NCBI RefSeq assembly: GCF_003490935.1
Contig: NZ_QQGD01000003.1
Coordinates: 62,001-126,000, forward strand
Source of the DNA: Haemophilus haemolyticus_M
GTDB taxonomy: Bacteria; Pseudomonadota; Gammaproteobacteria; Enterobacterales; Pasteurellaceae
Direction: 5' to 3'
DNA length: 64,000 bases
Under the pieces are notes generated by a model, which ran no database searches, was not told the origin of the DNA, and saw only the letters and a list, made by a program, of their open reading frames with translations. The position numbers and the translations under genes are program-made. The stretch's first letter is position 1. Each line of letters starts with the position of its first letter. Below are positions 51,898-61,182 of this stretch, piece after piece.

Positions 51898-53568
51898 ATG
51901 TCAACGCAATTTGTATATACGATGCATCGTGTCGGTAAAGTGGTACCACCGAAGCGTCATATTTTGAAAGATATTTCTTTAAGCTTTTTCCCTGGCGCTA
52001 AGATCGGGGTTTTAGGTTTAAATGGTGCGGGTAAATCAACCCTTTTACGCATCATGGCGGGCGTAGATAAAGAATTTGAAGGGGAGGCTCGTCCACAGCC
52101 AGGAATTAAAATCGGTTATCTTCCGCAAGAACCAAAATTAGAACCGCAACAAACCGTGCGTGAAGCTGTGGAAGAAGCGGTTTCAGAAGTGAAAAATGCA
52201 CTGACTCGTTTAGATGAAGTGTATGCGCTTTATGCGGATCCAGATGCGGATTTTGATAAATTAGCGGCAGAACAAGCGAACCTTGAAGCCATCATTCAAG
52301 CGCATGATGGGCATAATTTAGATAACCAATTAGAACGTGCAGCTGATGCATTACGTTTACCAGATTGGGATGCCAAAATCGAACATTTGTCTGGTGGTGA
52401 GCGTCGCCGTGTGGCACTTTGTCGCTTATTACTCGAAAAACCAGACATGCTCTTATTAGACGAACCAACTAACCACTTAGATGCGGAATCGGTGGCATGG
52501 TTAGAGCGATTCTTACATGACTACGAGGGCACTGTTGTCGCAATTACTCACGACCGTTATTTCTTAGATAACGTAGCCGGTTGGATCTTAGAGCTTGACC
52601 GCGGTGAGGGTATTCCTTGGGAAGGTAACTATTCTTCTTGGTTAGAACAAAAAGAGAAACGCTTAGAGCAAGAACAAGCGGCTGAAAATGCCCGCCAAAA
52701 ATCCATTGCGAAAGAGTTAGAATGGGTTCGTCAAAATCCAAAAGGCCGCCAAGCGAAAAGCAAAGCACGTATGGCACGCTTTGATGAGTTGAACTCTGGC
52801 GAATATCAAAAACGAAATGAGACCAACGAACTCTTTATTCCACCTGGTCCACGCTTAGGTGATAAAGTGATTGAAGTGCAAAACTTAACCAAATCTTATG
52901 GCGACCGCACTTTAATTGATGATTTGTCCTTTAGTATTCCAAAAGGGGCAATCGTTGGGATTATCGGGGCAAATGGTGCGGGTAAATCAACCTTATTCCG
53001 TATGTTGTCAGGTCAAGAACAACCAGATTCAGGTTCTGTGACAATGGGTGAAACCGTTGTGCTTGCTTCGGTAGATCAGTTCCGTGATTCAATGGATGAC
53101 AAGAAAACCGTGTGGGAAGAAGTGTCTAACGGACAAGATATTCTCACTATCGGTAACTTTGAAATTCCAAGCCGTGCATATGTTGGGCGCTTCAACTTCA
53201 AAGGCGTAGATCAACAAAAACGCGTAGGAGAATTATCCGGTGGTGAACGTGGTCGTTTACATTTAGCTAAACTTCTACAACGTGGTGGTAACGTGCTATT
53301 ACTGGACGAACCAACCAATGACTTAGACGTGGAAACCTTGCGTGCCTTAGAAAATGCGATCTTAGAATTCCCGGGCTGTGCAATGGTGATTTCCCATGAC
53401 CGTTGGTTCTTAGACCGTATCGCAACGCATATTTTAGATTACGGTGATGAAGGTAAAGTCACGTTCTATGAAGGTAACTTCTCAGACTACGAAGAGTGGA
53501 AAAAGAAAACCTTAGGCGATGCAGCAACTCAGCCACATCGTATTAAATATAAACGTATTGCGAAGTAA
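51898..53568 (+). CDS. ettA: Energy-dependent translational throttle protein EttA (ABC-F)
   Basis: This 556-residue protein (E. coli 555) has two ABC domains. Walker A is GLNGAGKSTLLRIM (about 39) and GANGAGKSTLFRML (about 359). The signatures are LSGGERRRVALCRLLL (about 163) and LSGGERGRLHLAKLL (about 444). Walker B is LLLLDEPTNHLDAESVAWLE and LLLDEPTNDLDVETLR. Between them is the P-site-tRNA-interacting linker rich in charged residues (WLEQKEKRLEQEQAAEN, about 245-300). It binds the ribosomal E site and gates the first peptide bond when ADP is high. There is no transmembrane part. Confidence 0.95.
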   Translation: MSTQFVYTMHRVGKVVPPKRHILKDISLSFFPGAKIGVLGLNGAGKSTLLRIMAGVDKEFEGEARPQPGIKIGYLPQEPKLEPQQTVREAVEEAVSEVKNALTRLDEVYALYADPDADFDKLAAEQANLEAIIQAHDGHNLDNQLERAADALRLPDWDAKIEHLSGGERRRVALCRLLLEKPDMLLLDEPTNHLDAESVAWLERFLHDYEGTVVAITHDRYFLDNVAGWILELDRGEGIPWEGNYSSWLEQKEKRLEQEQAAENARQKSIAKELEWVRQNPKGRQAKSKARMARFDELNSGEYQKRNETNELFIPPGPRLGDKVIEVQNLTKSYGDRTLIDDLSFSIPKGAIVGIIGANGAGKSTLFRMLSGQEQPDSGSVTMGETVVLASVDQFRDSMDDKKTVWEEVSNGQDILTIGNFEIPSRAYVGRFNFKGVDQQKRVGELSGGERGRLHLAKLLQRGGNVLLLDEPTNDLDVETLRALENAILEFPGCAMVISHDRWFLDRIATHILDYGDEGKVTFYEGNFSDYEEWKKKTLGDAATQPHRIKYKRIAK

Positions 53569-53576
53569 TTTATATT

Positions 53577-53611
53577 GAGAAAGTGCGGTTGATGTTAACC
53601 GCACTTTTCTC
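53577..53611. terminator. Terminator made of two inverted uptake signals
   Basis: AAGTGCGGTT (53581-53590) and AACCGCACTT (53597-53606) pair perfectly, extended by GAGA/TCTC. This is the classical Haemophilus arrangement of paired uptake signals acting as a terminator after ettA. Confidence 0.9.
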
Positions 53612-53629
53612 ACTTTTTTGGGAGTGATT

Positions 53630-53971
53630 ATGCTAGTTTATTTACATATTTTTTTCGCCTTTTTAAGTTTTGCCTTGTTGGTGATTCGTGGCGCAATGCA
53701 GCTTACTGGCAAAAACTGGCGTTCGATAAAATTATTAAAAATTTTACCGCACTTATCAGATACCTTGTTGATTGTTTCTGGTGTCGTCATTTTATATCTC
53801 TTTGCTTTTGATATTGAATGGTGGTTGATAGCGAAATTCGCATTATTGATTTTGTATATCCTGTTTGCTGCGAAATTTTTCAGTAAAAAAGTTTCTCAAC
53901 CCAAAAGTATTTTCTTTTGGCTTGCTTGCGTAAGTTTTATTGGTGCGATGTTAATTGCCTATCTGAAATAA
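53630..53971 (+). CDS. SirB2-like membrane protein
   Basis: The protein is 113 residues from the ATG at 53630 (MLVYLHIFFAFLSFALLVIRG); a TTG four codons before is less likely. It has four predicted helices (about 4-22, 45-62, 66-85, 92-110). HIFFAFLSFALLVIRGAMQL and LKILPHLSDTLLIVSGVVILY match the SirB family, small inner-membrane proteins named after an invasion regulator in Salmonella but of unknown function. Four bases separate it from tmcA. Confidence 0.82.
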   Translation: MLVYLHIFFAFLSFALLVIRGAMQLTGKNWRSIKLLKILPHLSDTLLIVSGVVILYLFAFDIEWWLIAKFALLILYILFAAKFFSKKVSQPKSIFFWLACVSFIGAMLIAYLK

Positions 53972-53975
53972 AACG

Positions 53976-55820
53976 ATGTCATCTCGCCATCTTCAAATTT
54001 TAATCAGCAAAACTTTGCCGCTTGTGCCTGATAACGTGTTAATTATCGGTGAAAGCGGTATTGCTTTTTCTAAAGCAACGAATTTGCTCGGACAAGAATT
54101 TGAACATATCTTATTTGATGGACGAAATGGCATTCATCTTGAAGCGCTAGCTATTGCAGCTGGAACTCTGAAAATGGGCGGCACACTTTGTTTAGTGTTG
54201 TCCGATTGGGAAAATTTATCTCAGCAGCCTGATCAAGATAGTTTACGTTGGAATGGAAATCAGTCAGCAATCGCCACGCCTAATTTTATTTATCATTTCA
54301 AACAGTGCATTGAACGCTATCATTTCCCTATTTTCAGAGAGGAAAGTGCGGTTGAATTTCCTGCGGTTTTTTATTCTAACGAGCATCACAAAAATGCCAC
54401 GTTAGCGCAACAACAAATTATCGAGACTATTTTACAGGCCGAGCAGGATATTTATTTTCTAACTGCCAAGCGGGGAAGAGGAAAATCCGCATTATTGGGG
54501 ATGCTGGCTAATCAAATTCAAGCGCCAGTTTATCTCACCGCACCGAATAAAAGTGCGGTACATTCAGTTATTGAATTTTCAGAACGAGAGATAGAATTTA
54601 TCGCCCCCGATGAACTGGCTATTAGGTTACAAAATGAACCTGAATTTAGTCAATCTGCTTGGTTGCTCGTAGATGAAGCAGCGATGATCCCATTGCCATT
54701 ATTGCAAGAATATTCTCAATATTTTCAACATATTGTCTTTAGCACAACAATTCATAGCTACGAAGGAACGGGGCGTGGTTTCGAATTAAAATTTAAACGG
54801 AAAATTCACCGCACTTTTCAGCATTTTGAGCTTAAACAGCCCCTACGTTGGCAAGAAAATGATCCGTTAGAACATTTTATTGATGATCTTTTGTTGCTAA
54901 ATGCCGAAGATGAGTTTCAGCAATTTCCTTTTCAGCGCTATCTCCCTTATCAAATCCGAGAAGTGCAAAAACCACATCATATTGCAGAGTTTTATGGCTT
55001 AATGACATTGGCGCATTATCGAACATCGCCACTCGATCTTCGTCGTTTACTTGATGGAGAAAATCAACGTTTTTATTTTGCTGAATATCAACAGAATTTG
55101 CTCGGTGCAATTTGGGCATTAGAAGAAGGAAATATGGCTGATGATGAGTTGATTATTCAAATTCAACAAGGCAAACGCCGTCCGAAAGGGAATCTGGTTC
55201 CACAAGCATTATGTTTCCATGAAAATCTGTCCCAAGCCTGTAAATTACGTTCCTTACGTATTTCTCGTATCGCGGTTCAGCCAAATTGGCAAAAACAGGG
55301 TATTGGTCAAAATCTAATGAAATTTATGGAAAATTCAGAAGTTGATTTTCTTTCGGTGAGTTTTGGCTACACCGACGAACTCGCAAAATTTTGGCAAAAG
55401 TGCGGTTTTGTTTTGGTGCATTTAGGCGAGCATCAAGAAGCGAGTAGTGGTTGTTATTCAGCGATTGCCCTTAAAGGTCTTTCCAAAGAAGGCTTGGCTT
55501 TAGTTGATACTGTGCACAAACAATTTCAGCGTAATATCCCCTTATCTTTTCATTCGTTCGCCATAAATTTTGAGCAAAATCAGCTTGATTGGCAGCTTGA
55601 TGAGTTCGATTGGCTGAGCTTAAAAAACTTCGCTAATTTTCACCGCACTTTATTTTCGAGCATTCCTGCGATAAGGCGTTTATTAAAATTAGCAGGCAAA
55701 GAAAATTTCCCATTAATTTCCACTTATTTAACAAAAAAACAACTTCCCATTAACAAGAAAAAAGGCGTAGAATGTTTGCGTTTAGAAATTAAACAATATT
55801 TAGAAGGAGGAACTTTATGA
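53976..55820 (+). CDS. tmcA: tRNA(Met) cytidine acetyltransferase
   Basis: This 614-residue protein has an N-terminal DUF1726 part (to about 110). A helicase-like ATPase follows with Walker A LTAKRGRGKSALLGML (about 161-176) and Walker B SAWLLVDEAAMIPLPLL (about 225-241). A GNAT acetyltransferase domain has RISRIAVQPNWQKQGIGQNLM (about 427-447), and a C-terminal tRNA-binding tail follows. It makes N4-acetylcytidine at the wobble position of elongator tRNA-Met. It holds five uptake signals (54344, 54551, 54808, 55398, 55642), unusually many for one gene. Confidence 0.94.
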   Translation: MSSRHLQILISKTLPLVPDNVLIIGESGIAFSKATNLLGQEFEHILFDGRNGIHLEALAIAAGTLKMGGTLCLVLSDWENLSQQPDQDSLRWNGNQSAIATPNFIYHFKQCIERYHFPIFREESAVEFPAVFYSNEHHKNATLAQQQIIETILQAEQDIYFLTAKRGRGKSALLGMLANQIQAPVYLTAPNKSAVHSVIEFSEREIEFIAPDELAIRLQNEPEFSQSAWLLVDEAAMIPLPLLQEYSQYFQHIVFSTTIHSYEGTGRGFELKFKRKIHRTFQHFELKQPLRWQENDPLEHFIDDLLLLNAEDEFQQFPFQRYLPYQIREVQKPHHIAEFYGLMTLAHYRTSPLDLRRLLDGENQRFYFAEYQQNLLGAIWALEEGNMADDELIIQIQQGKRRPKGNLVPQALCFHENLSQACKLRSLRISRIAVQPNWQKQGIGQNLMKFMENSEVDFLSVSFGYTDELAKFWQKCGFVLVHLGEHQEASSGCYSAIALKGLSKEGLALVDTVHKQFQRNIPLSFHSFAINFEQNQLDWQLDEFDWLSLKNFANFHRTLFSSIPAIRRLLKLAGKENFPLISTYLTKKQLPINKKKGVECLRLEIKQYLEGGTL

Positions 55821-55990
55821 CAGAACAAACTGAGAAACCAAAATGTTGGTTTAAGCGTGCACTTGAAAAATATGATAATTTCATTAAAGAGTGGGGATTG
55901 GATCAACCTAATTGTAGCTGCGTGCCTATGTCAGCAACAGAAGATGAAAATGGTAATTTGAAGAAAGAAGAATCTTCTTTAAAGAAATAA
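55817..55990 (+). CDS. Small hypothetical protein (DUF5363-like)
   Basis: This 57-residue protein is coupled to tmcA: its ATG (55817-55819) overlaps the tmcA stop as ATGA, with AAGGAGG nine bases before it, a very strong ribosome site. The sequence starts MTEQTEKPKCWFKRALEKYD, has a middle WGLDQPNCSCVPM with two cysteines, and ends in an acidic/basic tail (NLKKEESSLKK). There is no membrane segment. I recall similar small proteins only in Pasteurellaceae. The function is unknown. Confidence 0.8.
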   Translation: MTEQTEKPKCWFKRALEKYDNFIKEWGLDQPNCSCVPMSATEDENGNLKKEESSLKK

Positions 55991-55994
55991 ATAT

Positions 55995-56016
55995 CAACTG
56001 TTTTTTTAAACAGTGT
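55995..56016 (+). terminator. Weak hairpin after the small gene
   Basis: AACTGTTT and AAACAGTG flank a T-rich loop, followed by GTTTATT. It may be a weak terminator before mfd. Confidence 0.45.
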
Positions 56017-56092
56017 GTTTATTGAAAGATAATTCAAATTCCAGTACACTATGCGTCAATTTTTATACAAGATTGGCGCATTATTTATATTT

Positions 56093-59000
56093 ATGAAAAC
56101 GGCTTTTTTCCAACCTGATATTCCTACCCAACCCAATGATCACAAAATTTTAGGCAATGTATTACCCGGCGCTGATGTATTGGCGATTAGTGAAATTGCA
56201 GAGCAAAATCAAAATTTAACCGTAGTGGTGACACCAGATACGCGAAGTGCGGTGCGTTTATCACGTGTTTTATCGGAATTAAGCAGCCAAAATGTATGCC
56301 TTTTTCCTGATTGGGAAACCTTACCTTACGATACCTTTTCTCCCCATCAAGAAATCATTTCCTCTCGTTTAAGTGCGCTTTTCCATTTACAAAATGCGAA
56401 AAAAGGCATTTTCTTATTGCCGATTTCGACATTAATGCAACGCCTTTGCCCGCCACAATACTTACAACACAATGTGCTTCTGATTAAAAAAGGCGATCGT
56501 TTGGTCATCGATAAAATGCGTTTACAATTAGAAGCTGCGGGCTATCGTGCTGTGGAGCAAGTATTAGAACATGGTGAATATGCGGTTCGTGGAGCCTTGT
56601 TGGATCTTTTCCCAATGGGAAGTGCGGTGCCTTTTCGTCTTGATTTTTTTGATGATGAAATTGATTCCATTCGCACTTTTGATGTAGATACGCAACGTAC
56701 TCTTGATGAAATTAACTCAATTAATCTTTTGCCGGCTCACGAATTTCCAACGGATGATAAAGGGATTGAATTTTTCCGTACACAATTTCGTGAAACTTTT
56801 GGTGAAATTCGCCGAGATTCCGAACATATTTATCAGCAAATCAGTAAAGGTACCTTGATTTCTGGCATTGAATATTGGCAGCCACTTTTCTTTTCTGAAA
56901 TGGCGACTTTGTTTGATTATTTGCCAGAACAAACGCTGTTTGTGGATATGGAAAATAACCAAATGCAAGGTGAACGTTTTTATCAAGATGCAAAACAGCG
57001 TTATGAGCAACGTAAAGTGGATCCCATGCGTCCGCTTTTACCGCCTGAAAAATTATGGCTTAATGTAGACGAAGTCAATCGCCGATTGAAATCTTATCCA
57101 CGCATTACATTTAAAGCGGAAAAAGTGCGGTCATCGCTACGCCAGAAAAATTTACCTGTTGCCGCTTTACCAGAAGTGACGATTCAATCCCAGCAAAAAG
57201 AACCATTGGGACAATTACGCCAATTTATTGAGCATTTTAAAGGAAATGTACTGTTTTCGGTGGAGACGGAAGGTCGCCGAGAGACCTTGCTTGATTTGCT
57301 TTCACCATTAAAACTCAAGCCAAAACAAATTCAATCCTTGGAACAGGCTGAAAATGAAAAATTTAGCTTGTTAGTTAGTTCTCTTGAACAAGGTTTTATT
57401 ATTGAACAATCGCTTCCTGTTGCGATTATTGGTGAAGCTAATTTACTTGGCGAACGTGTTCAACAACGTTCTAGAGATAAGCGTAAAACGATTAATCCTG
57501 ATACGCTTGTGCGCAATCTTGCCGAGCTGAAAATAGGGCAGCCAGTTGTGCATCTTGATCACGGTGTGGGGCGTTATGGCGGTTTGGTTACCTTAGATAC
57601 AGGTGGCATTAAAGCAGAATATTTGCTGCTAAATTATGCAAATGAATCAAAACTTTATGTGCCTGTTACTTCATTACATTTGATTAGCCGTTATGTTGGT
57701 GGTTCTGATGAAAGTGCACCATTACATAAATTGGGTAACGAGGCTTGGGCGAAATCACGCCAAAAAGCAGCGGAGAAAATTCGTGATGTGGCGGCCGAGT
57801 TACTAGATGTTTACGCACAACGTGAAGCGAAGAAAGGTTTTGCCTTTAAATATGATCGTGAAGAATTTCAACAATTTGCTGCAACTTTTCCTTTTGAAGA
57901 AACTTATGATCAGGAAATGGCAATTAATGCAGTGATTTCGGATATGTGTCAGCCAAAAGCAATGGATCGCCTTGTTTGCGGTGATGTAGGTTTTGGTAAA
58001 ACTGAAGTGGCAATGCGTGCTGCGTTTTTGGCTGTGATGAATCATAAGCAAGTAGCAGTGCTAGTGCCAACCACACTGTTAGCTCAACAGCACTATGAGA
58101 ATTTTAAAGATCGTTTTGCGAATTTGCCTGTGAACGTAGAAGTCTTATCGCGCTTTAAAACTGCAAAAGAACAAAAACAAATTCTGGAAAATCTCGCAGA
58201 AGGAAAAGTCGATATCCTAATTGGTACCCATAAATTAATTCAATCAGATGTAAAATTTAATGATCTTGGTTTGTTGATTATTGATGAAGAACATCGTTTC
58301 GGTGTGGGCCAAAAAGAGAAAATCAAACAGCTCCGCGCAAATATCGATATTCTTACCCTAACGGCAACGCCAATTCCGCGTACGCTCAATATGGCGATGA
58401 ATGGTATTCGTGATCTTTCCATTATTTCTACGCCACCTGCTCGCCGATTAAGTATTAAAACCTTCGTCCGCCAGAATGACGATCTTGTTGTACGAGAAGC
58501 GATTTTGCGTGAAATCTTACGTGGCGGGCAGGTTTATTATCTTCACAATGATGTCGCAAGTATTGAAAATACAGCAGAAAAACTGACCGCACTTGTGCCT
58601 GAAGCGCGAGTGATTGTGGGGCACGGACAAATGCGAGAACGTGAATTAGAACGTGTGATGAGTGATTTTTATCATCAGCGTTATAACGTATTAGTTTGCT
58701 CAACCATTATCGAAACGGGTATTGATGTACCAACGGCAAATACCATTATTATTGAACGAGCGGATCATTTTGGATTAGCTCAGTTGCATCAATTACGCGG
58801 ACGAGTAGGGCGTTCACATCATCAGGCTTATGCTTATTTGCTTACGCCACCGCCAAAAATGATGACAAAAGATGCCGAACGACGCCTAGATGCGTTAGAA
58901 AATCTTGATAACCTTGGTGCTGGTTTTATCTTGGCGACTCATGATTTAGAGATTCGTGGCGCTGGCGAATTACTTGGAAATGAACAAAGCGGACAAATTG

Positions 59001-59533
59001 AAAGCATTGGTTTTTCGCTTTATATGGAATTATTGGATGCGGCGGTTAAAGCGTTAAAAGAAGGGCGAGAACCATCATTAGAAGAATTGACGCAACAACA
59101 GGCGGATATTGAATTGCGCGTACCCGCTTTATTGCCAGATGATTATTTAGGTGATGTGAATATGCGTTTATCCTTTTATAAACGTATTGCCGCAGCTGAG
59201 AATAAATCAGAATTGGACGAGTTAAAAGTTGAGTTGATAGACCGATTCGGATTATTGCCAGATGCGACAAAAAATCTACTGCAAATTGCAGAGTTACGTT
59301 TGTTGGTTGAACCGTTGAAAGTTGTGCGAATTGATGCGGGAACGCAAGGTGGTTTCATTGAGTTTTCACCAAAAGCACAAGTGAATCCAGATAAATTTAT
59401 TCAATTAATTCAAAAAGAACCTATTGTGTATCGATTTGATGGCCCACTAAAATTTAAGTTCATGAAAGATTTATCTGATAACAAAGTGCGGTTAGAATTT
59501 GTGGTAGATTTGTTGAAAGTAATTGCTTCATAA
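56093..59533 (+). CDS. mfd: Transcription-repair coupling factor
   Basis: The protein is 1146 residues from the ATG at 56093 (MKTAFFQPDIPTQPN); the frame is open from 56051, but the extra 14 residues are not conserved in my reading. It has UvrB-like modules in the N-terminal third. The RNA-polymerase-interacting CarD-like domain is KIGQPVVHLDHGVGRYGGLV (about 480-500). The RecG-like translocase has GDVGFGKTEVAMRAA (about 629), IIDEEHRFGVGQKEK (about 730), TATPIPRTLNM and GRVGRSHHQAYAYLL. A C-terminal TRCF domain follows. It displaces stalled RNA polymerase and recruits UvrA. Confidence 0.96.
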   Translation: MKTAFFQPDIPTQPNDHKILGNVLPGADVLAISEIAEQNQNLTVVVTPDTRSAVRLSRVLSELSSQNVCLFPDWETLPYDTFSPHQEIISSRLSALFHLQNAKKGIFLLPISTLMQRLCPPQYLQHNVLLIKKGDRLVIDKMRLQLEAAGYRAVEQVLEHGEYAVRGALLDLFPMGSAVPFRLDFFDDEIDSIRTFDVDTQRTLDEINSINLLPAHEFPTDDKGIEFFRTQFRETFGEIRRDSEHIYQQISKGTLISGIEYWQPLFFSEMATLFDYLPEQTLFVDMENNQMQGERFYQDAKQRYEQRKVDPMRPLLPPEKLWLNVDEVNRRLKSYPRITFKAEKVRSSLRQKNLPVAALPEVTIQSQQKEPLGQLRQFIEHFKGNVLFSVETEGRRETLLDLLSPLKLKPKQIQSLEQAENEKFSLLVSSLEQGFIIEQSLPVAIIGEANLLGERVQQRSRDKRKTINPDTLVRNLAELKIGQPVVHLDHGVGRYGGLVTLDTGGIKAEYLLLNYANESKLYVPVTSLHLISRYVGGSDESAPLHKLGNEAWAKSRQKAAEKIRDVAAELLDVYAQREAKKGFAFKYDREEFQQFAATFPFEETYDQEMAINAVISDMCQPKAMDRLVCGDVGFGKTEVAMRAAFLAVMNHKQVAVLVPTTLLAQQHYENFKDRFANLPVNVEVLSRFKTAKEQKQILENLAEGKVDILIGTHKLIQSDVKFNDLGLLIIDEEHRFGVGQKEKIKQLRANIDILTLTATPIPRTLNMAMNGIRDLSIISTPPARRLSIKTFVRQNDDLVVREAILREILRGGQVYYLHNDVASIENTAEKLTALVPEARVIVGHGQMRERELERVMSDFYHQRYNVLVCSTIIETGIDVPTANTIIIERADHFGLAQLHQLRGRVGRSHHQAYAYLLTPPPKMMTKDAERRLDALENLDNLGAGFILATHDLEIRGAGELLGNEQSGQIESIGFSLYMELLDAAVKALKEGREPSLEELTQQQADIELRVPALLPDDYLGDVNMRLSFYKRIAAAENKSELDELKVELIDRFGLLPDATKNLLQIAELRLLVEPLKVVRIDAGTQGGFIEFSPKAQVNPDKFIQLIQKEPIVYRFDGPLKFKFMKDLSDNKVRLEFVVDLLKVIAS

Positions 59534-59538
59534 AAAAG

Positions 59539-59567
59539 AAGTCCGATCATCATGATCGGACTTTTTG
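59539..59567. terminator. Terminator mfd / degP
   Basis: AAGTCCGATCAT (59539-59550) pairs with ATGATCGGACTT (59552-59563), a 12-bp stem with T-runs on both strands, between convergent genes. Confidence 0.9.
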
Positions 59568-59588
59568 TTTATATATTAGGTGGAAGAA

Positions 59589-60980
59589 TTATTGTACTAA
59601 TAAGTAAAAATTGTTGTCTCCACGTAAAATATTTAAGGCCACAGCCGATGGTGCATCATCAAGCGCTTTACTTAATTCAGCCGTGTTTTCAACTTGTTGA
59701 CGGTTTATACCAATAATAATATCGCCAGCTTTTAAACCACGTTGCGCAGCAAGTGAGTTCGGTTGAACCTTGGTGATTTCAATCCCTTTGATGCCTTTTG
59801 CATCATAGTTTTTCAATGTAGCGCCATCTAATGCAGGTAATTCCGTTTTAGAGGAAAGTTGATTTCCATCATCCGCTTGTAATTTCACTTTAACATCGTG
59901 AGATTTACCATCGCGTAAGTAAGTTAAACTAATCTCTTTTCCTGCACCAGAGGTGGCAATTTTTGCACGCATTTCTGCAAAACTTGAGATTTTTTGACCA
60001 TTCATCGCCGTGATAATATCCCCCGCTTTAATACCTGCTTTTTCAGCGGCTGATTTAGGCAATACTTCACTTACAAATGCGCCTTGTTGTGCACTTACAT
60101 TAAAGGCTTTAGCTAAATCAGCATTGAGTTCACCACCTTTAATACCAAGCAATCCTCGGCGTACTTCACCAAATTCTAAAATTTGTTGTACTAAATTGTT
60201 TGCTTGATTACTTGGAATCGCAAAGGCAATTCCCGCATTGCCACCGCTTGGCGAAATAATCGCGGTGTTGATACCAATAAGTTCACCATTTAGGTTGACT
60301 AATGCACCACCTGAATTACCGCGGTTTACCGCAGCATCGGTTTGAATATAGTTTTCATAAGCACCGCTGTCAGAGCCAGTTGAGCGACCTAATGCAGAAA
60401 CAATACCTGATGTCACTGTTTGACCTAAACCAAATGGATTACCAATTGCAACAGTGAAATCGCCTACGCGTAATTTATCAGAATCAGCAAATTTGATTTC
60501 TGTTAAATTACTTGGTTTTTCAAGCTGTACTAATGCAATATCAGATTGCTCATCTTTACCCACTAATTTGGCTTTAAACTCACGGCCATCTTGTAATTGC
60601 ACGGTAATTTTATCAGCCCCGTCAATAACATGATTATTTGTTAAAACATAGCCTTTGCTTGCATTAATAATAACGCCAGAACCTAAACCACGGAAGTTAC
60701 GTTTTGATTCACCGCGTCCACCAAATTGTTCAGCAAAACGATCACCGAAGAAGAATTTAAATTCCTCAGGAATATCGTCTTGGAAAGGAGAACGTGAATC
60801 AACTTTTGCTTTTCCTTCAACAGAAAGTGTTACCACTGCAGGTTGAACTTTTTCTAACATGGGTGCCAAACTATTTTGCTCTGAAATAAAACTTGGTAAA
60901 CCAGCTTGAGTCACAAATGGTGTACTCAAGACACTTAATCCGAGAGCAATACTGCTTAATACAAAACGTGTTTTTTTCAT
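59589..60980 (-). CDS. degP: Periplasmic serine protease/chaperone DegP (HtrA)
   Basis: The protein is 463 residues from ATG 60978-60980 after GGAGT; 22 upstream in-frame codons are not part of it. The signal peptide is MKKTRFVLSSIALGLSVLSTPFVTQA. The catalytic triad is His in LTNNHVIDGADK (about 113), Asp in DEQSDIALVQL (about 143) and Ser in VNRGNSGGALVNL (about 218). Two PDZ domains follow (about 265-360 and 375-460). It degrades or refolds misfolded envelope proteins. A sigma-E-like promoter lies upstream (61018-61044). Confidence 0.95.
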   Translation of the reverse strand: MKKTRFVLSSIALGLSVLSTPFVTQAGLPSFISEQNSLAPMLEKVQPAVVTLSVEGKAKVDSRSPFQDDIPEEFKFFFGDRFAEQFGGRGESKRNFRGLGSGVIINASKGYVLTNNHVIDGADKITVQLQDGREFKAKLVGKDEQSDIALVQLEKPSNLTEIKFADSDKLRVGDFTVAIGNPFGLGQTVTSGIVSALGRSTGSDSGAYENYIQTDAAVNRGNSGGALVNLNGELIGINTAIISPSGGNAGIAFAIPSNQANNLVQQILEFGEVRRGLLGIKGGELNADLAKAFNVSAQQGAFVSEVLPKSAAEKAGIKAGDIITAMNGQKISSFAEMRAKIATSGAGKEISLTYLRDGKSHDVKVKLQADDGNQLSSKTELPALDGATLKNYDAKGIKGIEITKVQPNSLAAQRGLKAGDIIIGINRQQVENTAELSKALDDAPSAVALNILRGDNNFYLLVQ

Positions 60981-61017
60981 AAAATACTCCAAAATAGATT
61001 TCAGATAACGTGCTCTA

Positions 61018-61044
61018 TGAGACAAAGAAATAAAAAAAATGTTC
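61018..61044 (-). promoter_or_regulatory. Candidate sigma-E promoter of degP
   Basis: On the minus strand, GAACAT (61039-61044), about 15 bases of T-rich spacer, then GTCTCA (61018-61023). This resembles GGAACTT-N16-GTCTAA/TCTGA. It is about 40 bases before the start. In E. coli degP is a classical RpoE target. Confidence 0.5.
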
Positions 61045-61182
61045 AATCATGGATTTATTTCTCATATTTATTGAACGTTTCTAAAGGAAATCGGAGCAGT
61101 ACAAAAACGCCTTACAAGTAGCAAATTCTGCAAATTTATGGTCTAATACGCAGAATTTTCTAGTCAATAAAAAGGTCGAAAA

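Noticed and set aside
53577..53611. Insertion-sequence terminal inverted repeats
   Set aside because: The arms are two uptake-signal cores forming a terminator. There is no transposase or target duplication.
55817..55990. Non-coding spacer before mfd
   Set aside because: A strong ribosome site and ATGA coupling to tmcA support a real small gene, so it was kept as a CDS.
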